IMG/VR virus record: IMGVR_UViG_3300044619_002245
Location: 1 to 44,620 of that record
Reading direction: 5' to 3' (one strand)
DNA length: 44,620 nucleotides
Source: a virus
In this document: positions 19,788 to 26,525 of the stretch, in pieces
How the letters are laid out: each line of letters begins with the position of its first letter
Numbering within the stretch: position 1 is the stretch's first letter
Notes under the pieces: model-generated
The model's database searches: none
What the model saw: the letters and a program-made list of their open reading frames with translations, nothing else
Told to the model about the DNA's origin: nothing
Program-made: the position numbers and the translations under genes

Positions 19788-19791
19788 GGGA

Positions 19792-20025
19792 TTATTCCTC
19801 CATCATTCCGCTGCGGATGGCTTCGTCAAAGCCCATCTCTTCGGCGGCTGCGGCGTCGGCTTCGGTCTCGGGGGATTCCTCGGAAGCACCTTCGACGGGG
19901 AGACCGTCAACGGCGACCAAGGTGAGTCCGTCAGATTCGAGGCGCAGGGTGGCAAGCGCGTCAAAGGTGGAGCCTTCGGTCACGCCATCGGGCGGAACCA
20001 TGCCTTCGGGAATAGGGAATTTCAT
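19792..20025 (-). CDS. Small acidic protein
   Basis: 77 residues, strongly acidic in the second half (EGASEESPETEADAAAAEE), with an N-terminal KFPIPEGMVPPDG. Its ATG overlaps the TGA of the upstream gene (ATGA, 20022-20025). Found between capsid and tail genes. Family not recognised; could be a small chaperone-like or decoration protein. Function not assignable. Confidence 0.5.
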   Translation of the reverse strand: MKFPIPEGMVPPDGVTEGSTFDALATLRLESDGLTLVAVDGLPVEGASEESPETEADAAAAEEMGFDEAIRSGMMEE

Positions 20026-20330
20026 AGTGTTTGGTTTCTTTGTTCAAGCCACGCCATCATCGGCGGGACAGAGTTTAATATAGCAGCATAAGCCGCCGCG
20101 ACCTCCGGAACTTCTTCGATCGCTTTCCAAAGTTCGTCGGTCGACATCTTAATCAAAAAGTTTTCGGGCGCGATTTGCTTGGTATCCGAGTTATAGGGCA
20201 AGAACTCAGCCTCCATTTTTCCTTGGTCTACGGTTTTGCTTTCCAGAAGAAGCCGCTTGATCCAGAGACTCGCAAACACCACCTCGGGGGTGGCGGGGAA
20301 GACAAGCGGGGTCGGTGAAGGGATGTTCAT
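20022..20330 (-). CDS. Small protein paralogous to the gene at 25230-25538
   Basis: 102 residues. It shares layout with the 25230-25538 product: an N-terminal TPxxxxPxPxxVFxxLxxxxL, a central Lys/Met region and a C-terminal EVAAAYAAILNSVPPMMAWL matching ELAAAFAAVLAAIPATQAYL. The two therefore descend from one gene. It ends ATGA-coupled to the next gene. It follows the MCP after a hairpin. Function unknown. Confidence 0.55.
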   Translation of the reverse strand: MNIPSPTPLVFPATPEVVFASLWIKRLLLESKTVDQGKMEAEFLPYNSDTKQIAPENFLIKMSTDELWKAIEEVPEVAAAYAAILNSVPPMMAWLEQRNQTL

Positions 20331-20352
20331 GCTACTTTTGGAGCCTCGCTGA

Positions 20353-20380
20353 CACCCTGGGAACCGAAGCTCCCAGGGTG
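20353..20380 (-). terminator. Hairpin just after the major capsid gene
   Basis: CACCCTGGGA (20353-20362) and TCCCAGGGTG (20371-20380) form a perfect 10-bp stem with an 8-nt loop. On the minus transcript no U-tract follows, so it may be a partial or Rho-independent-like pause, an RNA-end protector or a processing site rather than a full terminator. Confidence 0.5.
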
Positions 20381-20398
20381 GTGTGCGAAGCTACTTAA

Positions 20399-21574
20399 TT
20401 AGTAGCAAGCGACCAGATCGAGGGCGCGAGCGCAGCGTTTGTGGCGAACCACAAAGCCGAGGTCAGGACGCTCCACTTTCGGGCCGTAAGCGAACAGGGC
20501 GCGGAAGAAGCCGACGTTAGAATCGACGTTACAATTCCGGTCAGGGATGTTCCGGAAAACAAATTCTCCGGTCCAGCTATACTGAGGATTGTATTTCATC
20601 GGGCTAGTCGTCTTCGGCTTCGGAACAAGAACCTTCAACACGTCAGCGTGATAAATCACGGTGTCGGTGTATTCGGCATTCTTATACGCATCCGAAACTT
20701 CCCACTTGTCACCCTTCGTCGTCGGGGTCGACGCGAACGGCTCACGACGAACCCACGCACCGCCGACGAAGTCGTAACGGGGCGGGAACTCAACCGTGAA
20801 GAAGCGGAAGCCGCGATACACGCCGGACAGACCGGGCGCTCCGAGCATCGGGGACTGGGTCTCCGATCCTTCGAAAGCGTAACGGAAGTCGTCACGGGTG
20901 TTGGCGTCTTGACGCTTGAGGTCATGGAACGTGAAACGCTCGCCGACTGCCGCGTAGATGGGGGTCATCTCGTCGACACGGGCGAACGGATTGATGCCAC
21001 CGCCTGCGTAGCCCAACTGCTCGTAAATTGCCTCGAGGATACCCCAGGTCAATTTAGAAGTGGCGGGTGTGACAGGGAAGGTCGCACTACCGGACGGGAG
21101 GTTCGGGGCCGCGACCATTTTGGTGCCGCAAGCCGCGATATACTCGTCCTGATAAGCGTTGGTCCAAACCCATTTCGTGTTCTCGGAGAGGACGCGAACG
21201 ATGTTTTTGACCTGATCTTCGACCTGCCAAGCGAACTGAAGGTCGTCCAAACAGATGTCGGGCGAGTTCAGAGCCGCCTTTTTGAGGCTGGTCGAACGCA
21301 GGGTGATGCCGAAATTGTCGATCGACTGACCGGCAGTTTGGCAGGTGCCGCCCGCTTCGCCGTCCGAGGACTCCCACGAAGTGAAAGAAACCGGGCTGGA
21401 CGAGAGCGTGCGCTCATAGATGGGATACTGATATTCTGTCCCCTGACCGTCCATCCACTGTTCGCGGGGAAGGTATTTGAGGTAGAAATCACTGTTGATG
21501 ATGTTCTTGGAGACGTTGTTCCGGATAAGGCCGGCGTGCTCCACAAACAATGCTTCGATGTTATTGCAAGCCAT
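20399..21574 (-). CDS. Major capsid protein
   Basis: 391 residues, directly downstream of the scaffold gene, the canonical place for the HK97-fold capsid protein. A canonical ribosome site, AAGGAGAA, lies 11 nt before the ATG, the strongest in the late block. The gene is set apart by a hairpin on each side and a candidate promoter, fitting a need for high expression. The sequence has a N-terminal helical part (MACNNIEALFVEHAGLIRNN), a central domain with GSETQSPMLGAPGLSGVYRG and many aromatic residues; it ends RALDLVACY. Identification rests on order, size and expression signals; no family match could be run. Confidence 0.75.
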   Translation of the reverse strand: MACNNIEALFVEHAGLIRNNVSKNIINSDFYLKYLPREQWMDGQGTEYQYPIYERTLSSSPVSFTSWESSDGEAGGTCQTAGQSIDNFGITLRSTSLKKAALNSPDICLDDLQFAWQVEDQVKNIVRVLSENTKWVWTNAYQDEYIAACGTKMVAAPNLPSGSATFPVTPATSKLTWGILEAIYEQLGYAGGGINPFARVDEMTPIYAAVGERFTFHDLKRQDANTRDDFRYAFEGSETQSPMLGAPGLSGVYRGFRFFTVEFPPRYDFVGGAWVRREPFASTPTTKGDKWEVSDAYKNAEYTDTVIYHADVLKVLVPKPKTTSPMKYNPQYSWTGEFVFRNIPDRNCNVDSNVGFFRALFAYGPKVERPDLGFVVRHKRCARALDLVACY

Positions 21575-21610
21575 AGTGCTTGTTGTTCTCCTTATTTATG
21601 CGGTTATTAC

Positions 21611-21725
21611 CTCGCCTTAGTCGGAGACCGCACATGCGGAGCCGGACGGGGTGATGACCACGTTGTTCTCCCCGCCGCGGAACAGGCTTACACGCGAACC
21701 TAACTCTATTTGATTTCTACCGGAT
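21611..21725 (-). other. Cryptic or broken small coding stretch upstream of the capsid gene
   Basis: One minus frame reads about 38 codons to a TAA at 21617-21619. Its translation has natural composition (…QIELGSRVSLFRGGENN, then VVITPSGSACAVSD) but no ATG/GTG start before an in-frame TAG. Overlapping upstream, another frame ends …TFTGSGNHPVEIK then TAG. Either a leader peptide with an odd start, a gene broken by a frameshift, or chance. The rest of the 21611-21865 gap holds the candidate promoter and hairpin listed separately. Confidence 0.3.
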
Positions 21726-21753
21726 GATTGCCGCTACCCGTAAACGTGAGATT

Positions 21754-21781
21754 AAATTACGCCCGTTTAGGAGGTTGTCAA
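21754..21781 (-). promoter_or_regulatory. Candidate promoter for the major capsid gene
   Basis: On the minus strand TTGACA (21781-21776) is followed after 16 nt by TAATTT (21759-21754); a TTTAAT overlaps it. The -35 match is perfect, the -10 is weak. It lies between the hairpin after the scaffold gene and the capsid gene, where a dedicated promoter is expected. Confidence 0.45.
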
Positions 21782-21805
21782 ATTACGGGTTTATTATACA
21801 TGCAA

Positions 21806-21833
21806 AGGGAGGGGGCAAAATGTCCCCCTCCCT
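21806..21833 (-). terminator. GC-rich hairpin between scaffold and capsid genes
   Basis: AGGGAGGGGG (21806-21815) pairs perfectly with CCCCCTCCCT (21824-21833), a 10-bp stem with an 8-nt loop. On the minus strand only a short TTT follows, so termination would be partial. It sits 33 nt after the scaffold stop codon and just before the capsid promoter. Confidence 0.6.
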
Positions 21834-21865
21834 CGCGTCCGGTCACCGAAGTTTCCGGAGGGATT

Positions 21866-23146
21866 TTAAGCTAACCCCGACTTGATGGCCGAAAAGAAGT
21901 CGTCGAATTCCTTCTTCTCCTCTTGGCCGGTGCCGACGATCGGATCAGCCGCTCCCCCACCCGCGCCGGGCTTGGCCGACTGGTATTTGCCGAGGGTCTT
22001 ATTCAACTCCGCGGTCTTGCGGAAGAGGTTCTGAACAAGGCCGAACAAGAACGGAGCCGAAGCCGCACGCAAAGCCAACTCGGCCCGCGCTTGGTCATTC
22101 TCGGCGACATAGTCCCAGTTCAACCCCGTGGCGAACTTTTCGATCTCCCCGATCTGGGAGTTCCAGGCGTCATCGCCGTCCCTCCGTTTGAAGATCGGAG
22201 CCTTCTCGGTAACATCGCCCCACACCTTCTCCAGGGTGTTGCGATACTGCTTGCCACGCTGCTCGATGAACGCTTTCTGCTGTTCCTCGTGGTGAGCTTG
22301 GATTTTTTCCAAAGCCAGCTTCGCGTTGTTACGCACCTTGTTGGCGATCCCTTCGACCTTCTGCCACTCCTCGGCCATCTCGTAGAAACGGAACCGATCG
22401 CGGTCATTCATCCCACTGGCCATGTCGACCAGTAGCTCGGTCTGTTTCTCCGGATCAGCTTCAGCAAACGCCACTCGGGCATCAGCCTCGCGGAATTCAT
22501 ACTTCTTGGCGAAGGCTTCAAGCTGCTTGCTGATTCGATCACGGGGCACCGCGACCGCATCTTTGAACTCCTTGGTTGCCTCAACACGGGCGATTTGCAG
22601 TTCTTTCTCGTAAGCATCGACCGCCTCACGGAGAGCTTTGACCTCATCGGGAGCGACATCGGTCGACTTCTTCTCCACCTCGGCCAGCTTGGCTTCGAGT
22701 TCCTCGCGCTTGCGGCGCTCTTCTTTCAAAGCCTTGCGCTGCTCGGCCCAAGCGTTCTTCGCCTTCTCAGTCGCCGCGATATCCGCGGGCGGTTCCTCGT
22801 CGGAGTCGAGCTTGGGTTCAGCCTTCTTCGGTCCGCCCAAGAGTTCAGCCAAGGTGTCGGCATCGGCCGTGGCCGGAGCTTCTTCCTTGGTCGGCTCCGC
22901 AGCGGGTTCCGCTTTCGGGGCTTCGGGCGTTTCGGTTTTGGTCTCGGGAGCTTTGGGAGCTTCCGCCTTCGGGGCCTCGGTCACGGGAGCAGTGGGCTCC
23001 TTGCCGATGCTGTTAAACGCTTCGGACAGCGATCTCGCTGCGTCGAAGGTCATGGTGCCACCGGCTTCGGAGAGTTCCGGAGTCGTGGTTGTTTGGTTGT
23101 CTGACGCCGAGGCAGACGGGTTACTCGGCGTGGTTTCGGTTGTCAT
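21866..23146 (-). CDS. Capsid scaffolding protein
   Basis: 426 residues. The N-terminal ~110 residues are low-complexity Ala/Pro/Glu/Lys/Thr (APKAEAPKAPETKTETPEAP). A highly charged coiled-coil follows (RKALKEERRKREELEAKLAE and onward), with an acidic helical C terminus. These are hallmarks of scaffold proteins, which line the inside of the procapsid and leave before DNA packaging. The gene directly precedes the capsid protein. ATG start 7 nt after the preceding stop. There is no cleavage protease domain in it. Confidence 0.75.
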   Translation of the reverse strand: MTTETTPSNPSASASDNQTTTTPELSEAGGTMTFDAARSLSEAFNSIGKEPTAPVTEAPKAEAPKAPETKTETPEAPKAEPAAEPTKEEAPATADADTLAELLGGPKKAEPKLDSDEEPPADIAATEKAKNAWAEQRKALKEERRKREELEAKLAEVEKKSTDVAPDEVKALREAVDAYEKELQIARVEATKEFKDAVAVPRDRISKQLEAFAKKYEFREADARVAFAEADPEKQTELLVDMASGMNDRDRFRFYEMAEEWQKVEGIANKVRNNAKLALEKIQAHHEEQQKAFIEQRGKQYRNTLEKVWGDVTEKAPIFKRRDGDDAWNSQIGEIEKFATGLNWDYVAENDQARAELALRAASAPFLFGLVQNLFRKTAELNKTLGKYQSAKPGAGGGAADPIVGTGQEEKKEFDDFFSAIKSGLA

Positions 23147-23153
23147 GGAAAGT

Positions 23154-23441
23154 TTACTCGTCGACCAAGTTCGGCATCAGATCTTTGGTCGAGGGAACGA
23201 CCTTGATCGGGGTCGCCAAGGCTTCGAGGGAACGCAGCGCGTGGAAGAATCCCTCGCGGCGGGCGTTTTGCAGGGCGTTGAAAATTAGAAAGTCGACATC
23301 GCTCGGAACTGGCATTTCAGCCGGCTCTCCGAGATCGCGGAGCACTTCGAGGGCCGCTTGCACCGAGGGGTGGCGCATCACTTCGGCGAGTCCGCCTTGC
23401 AGGAGTTCGTTGCGGCGGAATGAGTTCAGGTTGTGTTTCAT
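23154..23441 (-). CDS. Conserved-looking small protein before the scaffold
   Basis: 95 residues, soluble and helical, starting MKHNLNSFRRNELLQGGLAE and ending KDLMPNLVDE. It starts 9 nt after a GTAATAACCCCGC junction element and ends 7 nt before the scaffold ATG, so it is in the same transcription unit. I do not recognise the family. Possibly a morphogenesis helper, from position only. Confidence 0.5.
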   Translation of the reverse strand: MKHNLNSFRRNELLQGGLAEVMRHPSVQAALEVLRDLGEPAEMPVPSDVDFLIFNALQNARREGFFHALRSLEALATPIKVVPSTKDLMPNLVDE

Positions 23442-23459
23442 AAAGTAGTTGCGGGGTTA

Positions 23460-23975
23460 TTACGCCTTGCTCGGATGAATCCGCAGATAGGCACGAGCCA
23501 GCGAGAGGTTGCGTTTTTTGAGCCAAACCCCGTCGCCCGTCTCCGAGTCGCGGGTGCCGCGGCCGTTGGTGTTGCCCTCGACCACATCGATCGTCCGAGC
23601 CCCTACCCCGACGACGATTCCCGTGTGGGAGAAGTCAAAGACGACGATGTCGCCCACCGCAGCCTTCGCCTTCTCTGGCAGCACGGTCACGGTGTTCGGG
23701 CGCTTCTCGGCCCACTCGATCAGCCCAAAAGCCCGCGCCGTTCTAGGACGCCACTTCTCGGGGGTCATCAGCTTCAGCCCGAGCCACTTCTTTGCTTCGG
23801 GATACCCAAGCCACTGCTGAAGACTCCAGCATACAAACGCACTACACCAAGGCCACGCGCCGGGCGCGAGATTGGTCGCCGCTTGATACACGCGGATCTT
23901 GGTCCCGCGGTTGTTGCCTCCGGATTCACGGACACCCACTTGGGACATCGCGACATCTGCCAGTTTTTCGATCAT
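23460..23975 (-). CDS. Endolysin with CHAP-type peptidase/amidase domain
   Basis: 171 residues. Cys44 in WPWCSAFVCW, His117 in FSHTGIVV and Glu133/Asn135 in EGNTN give the Cys-His-(Glu/Asn) arrangement of CHAP cell-wall hydrolases. It cleaves peptidoglycan at lysis. No signal peptide is seen, so it needs a holin, and holin-like genes lie just upstream. The ATG is 1 nt after the TAG of the 52-residue peptide gene. The stop TAA is inside a GTAATAACC junction element. Length fits single-domain phage endolysins. Confidence 0.85.
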   Translation of the reverse strand: MIEKLADVAMSQVGVRESGGNNRGTKIRVYQAATNLAPGAWPWCSAFVCWSLQQWLGYPEAKKWLGLKLMTPEKWRPRTARAFGLIEWAEKRPNTVTVLPEKAKAAVGDIVVFDFSHTGIVVGVGARTIDVVEGNTNGRGTRDSETGDGVWLKKRNLSLARAYLRIHPSKA

Positions 23976-23976
23976 C

Positions 23977-24135
23977 CTAGAATTTCGCTTCCCCTTTGAC
24001 TCCGATGTAAGGCTTTTTACCTGGTTTGATCTCTGGTCTTATCGACTGCAACAGCCGCAACCAGAACGGCCTTTTGTCTTCTTTTTGCTTCGGCTTTTGT
24101 TCGAAGATCGCTTCATGGATCTGGTGATCGGTCAC
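23977..24135 (-). CDS. 52-residue basic peptide in the lysis cassette
   Basis: GTG start at 24135 overlaps the TGA of the upstream holin-like gene as GTGA. TAG stop at 23977-23979 is 1 nt before the endolysin ATG. The product (starts MTDHQIHEAIFEQKPKQKED, ends KPYIGVKGEAKF) is strongly basic, with one short amphipathic stretch (PFWLRLLQSIRP) but no transmembrane segment or lipobox. Tight coupling on both sides supports expression. Role unknown; not a typical spanin. Confidence 0.6.
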   Translation of the reverse strand: MTDHQIHEAIFEQKPKQKEDKRPFWLRLLQSIRPEIKPGKKPYIGVKGEAKF

Positions 24136-24452
24136 TTCTCCACCGCAATAGCGCGGCGAACTTCGCTGTAAGTCACAGGCCCAGGAATGCCGTCTTGGTC
24201 GGTGTTGACCAACGCCTGAATTCGTTTGATACCGGGCGTCTGGGCCGCGTTCGTGGCGTAGTTCACTGCGGCCATGATCGCGGCCACGATAAAACCCACG
24301 ATCGCGGTCTGGTCGATTTGTCCGGCGAGACCGGCGTCGAAAGCAGCGACCTTGGCCACGAGCATGGCGACGAAGCCCGCGATGACGGGAGTGAGGATCC
24401 CTCCGGACTTCGAGACGAGGAACTTGAGCAGACTGAGTTTGAGCTTATCCAT
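24132..24452 (-). CDS. Holin-like membrane protein
   Basis: 106 residues from ATG 24452. Two hydrophobic segments are visible: about residues 20-40 (GGILTPVIAGFVAMLVAKVAA) and 50-70 (TAIVGFIVAAIMAAVNYAT). A soluble C terminus follows (DQDGIPGPVTYSEVRRAI). This layout, next to the endolysin, fits a small holin. Its TGA overlaps the GTG of the next gene. Confidence 0.65.
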   Translation of the reverse strand: MDKLKLSLLKFLVSKSGGILTPVIAGFVAMLVAKVAAFDAGLAGQIDQTAIVGFIVAAIMAAVNYATNAAQTPGIKRIQALVNTDQDGIPGPVTYSEVRRAIAVEK

Positions 24453-24453
24453 G

Positions 24454-24741
24454 TTATTTGTCCTCCAAGCGCATCCGCTGGACGGCGGATTCGATGGTGA
24501 AACGGAGCAGACTCTCCGTGGCCAAGACACCGATTGCCGTGGCCTCGTTGCGAAGACGGCCGACGGCGAATGCGCGTTTCTCCGCGCTCGTTTTGTCGCT
24601 CGCGGCTAGTTCGCGCACAATGGTCAGGGCCAGCGGCAAAAGCGCACTGGCACCTGAGACGAAGAGCGCCCGCAGGACAGGCGCGTAGAAGTTCCACACG
24701 GCGGAACCGACTCCCAACACTTTGGCGATGATGTTTTTCAT
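24454..24741 (-). CDS. Second holin-like/lysis membrane protein
   Basis: 95 residues from ATG 24741, which is 7 nt after a GTAATAACCACAT junction element. One strong hydrophobic stretch at about residues 24-44 (VLRALFVSGASALLPLALTI) precedes a charged helical C terminus (SAEKRAFAVGRLRNEATAIG). Could be a holin partner, antiholin or a membrane-anchored lysis accessory. Inferred from neighbours. Confidence 0.5.
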   Translation of the reverse strand: MKNIIAKVLGVGSAVWNFYAPVLRALFVSGASALLPLALTIVRELAASDKTSAEKRAFAVGRLRNEATAIGVLATESLLRFTIESAVQRMRLEDK

Positions 24742-24760
24742 AGAGGTTATGTGGTTATTA

Positions 24761-25048
24761 CTAGCGGTGCAGGAAAGCCGATCGCAACCCGTCCATGAGA
24801 AAAGCCCCCATCGCACCGACCGCCCCGGCGATCCCGTAAATCGTCGCTTTGGTTGATTCGAGGTGCTTGAGCCGATCGTCATGTTTTTCGAATGATCTCC
24901 GGAAGGACTCCTGGTGCTCCAAGATCAGGTCGACCTTGGTCTCCAGCCGCGCCAGTCTTTCACCATCGAAACTCATCGACAGCGATTCTTCCTTCCGTCG
25001 GCGAGAACCATCGGGGGCCAACATGTTGAGCGGGTCGGAGACATTCAT
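24761..25048 (-). CDS. Coiled-coil protein with C-terminal membrane segment, XhlA-like
   Basis: 95 residues. A charged coiled-coil (LARLETKVDLILEHQESF, then EKHDDRLKHLE) is followed by one hydrophobic segment (ATIYGIAGAVGAMGAFLMDG). This is the architecture of XhlA-type proteins that act with holins. Two ATG starts are possible: 25048, or a later Met at residue 25 of the ORF. The stop TAG begins the GTAATAACCACAT element before the holin-like gene. Confidence 0.55.
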   Translation of the reverse strand: MNVSDPLNMLAPDGSRRRKEESLSMSFDGERLARLETKVDLILEHQESFRRSFEKHDDRLKHLESTKATIYGIAGAVGAMGAFLMDGLRSAFLHR

Positions 25049-25066
25049 TGCTAATATGCTTCCGGA

Positions 25067-25237
25067 TCAAGACTCCTGCAACTTAGGCTCCTCGGTCGCG
25101 GTGAGTTGTTTTTCGATACTCATCGCCACCGGCAAGATGCCCGCTGCTGCGTTCAAGCCGCCCGCTTTGGTCGCAATGTCGAGACATTGCATGACGACCT
25201 TGGCCTCGGCTTCGGTGAGTGTGACGGACTTACTCAT
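25067..25237 (-). CDS. Small helical protein, 56 residues
   Basis: Start MSKSVTLTEAEAKVVMQCLD chosen at ATG 25237, which overlaps the 3' end of the preceding gene by 8 nt. The longer ORF upstream would intrude further into that gene. Helical, Ala/Leu-rich, no membrane segment or Cys pair. Function unknown; found at the edge of the lysis cassette. Confidence 0.5.
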   Translation of the reverse strand: MSKSVTLTEAEAKVVMQCLDIATKAGGLNAAAGILPVAMSIEKQLTATEEPKLQES

Positions 25238-25538
25238 TGGGAACCTCCTGCTGGCTGGCCAAGTAGGCTTGTGTCGCGGGAATCGCGGCAAGGACTGCGG
25301 CGAAAGCGGCGGCGAGTTCGGGAACCGCTGTAAGAATTTCGGGACTCAACGGCGCGGTCATCTTTTGGACGAGCGAGCCGTTGGCCAGTTCGCCGTCTGC
25401 GGTTGCGGGGAGCAACTCGACGGTGATGGAGCCAGAGTCCGTTGTCGGCTGAATAGCCGAGAGCGTATAGACATGGAGTTTATCGAACACCTTCGCAGGG
25501 ATGGGTTCGACGGTTATGGGTGTTGGGTTGGTTAACAT
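25230..25538 (-). CDS. Small protein paralogous to the gene at 20022-20330
   Basis: 102 residues from ATG 25538, 4 nt after the fibre gene. The start MLTNPTPITVEPIPAKVFDKL and C terminus PELAAAFAAVLAAIPATQAYL match the 20022-20330 product in layout. Function unknown. Each copy follows a structural gene (fibre here, capsid there). Confidence 0.55.
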   Translation of the reverse strand: MLTNPTPITVEPIPAKVFDKLHVYTLSAIQPTTDSGSITVELLPATADGELANGSLVQKMTAPLSPEILTAVPELAAAFAAVLAAIPATQAYLASQQEVPNE

Positions 25539-25542
25539 AAGA

Positions 25543-26517
25543 TTAGGCGGCAACGCACGGAACCTTGTAAGCCGTGCCAGCGGCGTCATAGAGGGTGAGC
25601 GTTTTGTCTGCCGTGATTGTTTCGGTGACGGCGTTGGCGTGAGTGCGTAGCTGACCTTGGAGCGGGCAGAAGTCGGAGTCGTTCGCAAGACGAGCTTGGA
25701 GGACGGTGCTGCTGCGTTTGAGCGCGGGGAAGCTGGCCGATACTCCGTGGAATTTAAGAAGGCCACTATGAACAATTACGTTCCCTGTTGAAAAAGGACG
25801 AAGACCTAGGGAGAGTCCGCTTTCGTCAGAAGCGTCATTTCTATTAGAAACAACAATATTTCCTATACTTAACTGTGTAGATGTAATTATAACTGCATCT
25901 GGTTGCAGCCGAATCCTTTCAGTTGCACCGACAAAGAAACGCACATTCCGCACAGTTCCCGTTCCTGCGGCTTCTGTTCCGATGTCAAGATTGTTGCTCG
26001 ACCAGCGCAGGAAACCGCGCTCGTAGTTGCTGGCGTCCGTGAAGGTGTTGTAGAGGCGGAAGGTTTGGGCGTTGGCCGCATTTCTCTGCTCGATGATTCC
26101 CGCGCCACCGCGCTCAAGGATGGTGTCCAACGATGAGCCGATTGCCAAATTCGTTGCGGCCAATAGCCCCGCCGTAGAACCTGTCCACACTGGTGCTGGA
26201 CTATAAAGGCCAGAATTTGAATGCTCGCTTAAATGCAGCGTTCCACCTCGCGTCATTCTCATTTTGCTCACGCCGCTAACTTGCAAATCAATAAGCGGCG
26301 AAGCCGTTGCGCTCGCGGTATTTGTCGCATTGAACCGAAGCCCAGTGAACGTCACCGCCGCATTGTTCCACGTTTGGCTCAAATCAAGCACAGGCGCGGA
26401 CGCCGTGAGGGTTCCGTTGTTAGCGGTGAGCGAGCCGAAGATCGCGTTGCTGGCCGCACCCAAGCCGAGATCGGTGGCGGTGATCGGAGCGGGGTAGTAT
26501 GTCGAAAGGTTGGCCAT
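25543..26517 (-). CDS. Tail fibre protein, paralogue of the larger fibre upstream
   Basis: 324 residues, Thr/Ser/Asn/Ala-rich beta shaft type. It shares blocks with 26526-28238: LTANNGTLTASAPVLDL, TWNNAA-TFTGLR, a RIYNT-TDAS-ERGFLRWS-like block and the FPALKRSSTVLQARLA tail module. It ends in LTLYDAAGTAYKVPCVAA. ATG 26517 follows the larger fibre gene by 8 nt. Likely part of the same or an alternative fibre; not a truncated pseudogene since both ends are intact. Confidence 0.65.
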   Translation of the reverse strand: MANLSTYYPAPITATDLGLGAASNAIFGSLTANNGTLTASAPVLDLSQTWNNAAVTFTGLRFNATNTASATASPLIDLQVSGVSKMRMTRGGTLHLSEHSNSGLYSPAPVWTGSTAGLLAATNLAIGSSLDTILERGGAGIIEQRNAANAQTFRLYNTFTDASNYERGFLRWSSNNLDIGTEAAGTGTVRNVRFFVGATERIRLQPDAVIITSTQLSIGNIVVSNRNDASDESGLSLGLRPFSTGNVIVHSGLLKFHGVSASFPALKRSSTVLQARLANDSDFCPLQGQLRTHANAVTETITADKTLTLYDAAGTAYKVPCVAA

Positions 26518-26525
26518 AGTCTATT

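Noticed and set aside
20441-21703. 420-codon plus-strand ORF opposite the capsid gene
   Set aside because: The capsid gene has a strong SD and context; the plus ORF has no start signal and odd composition.
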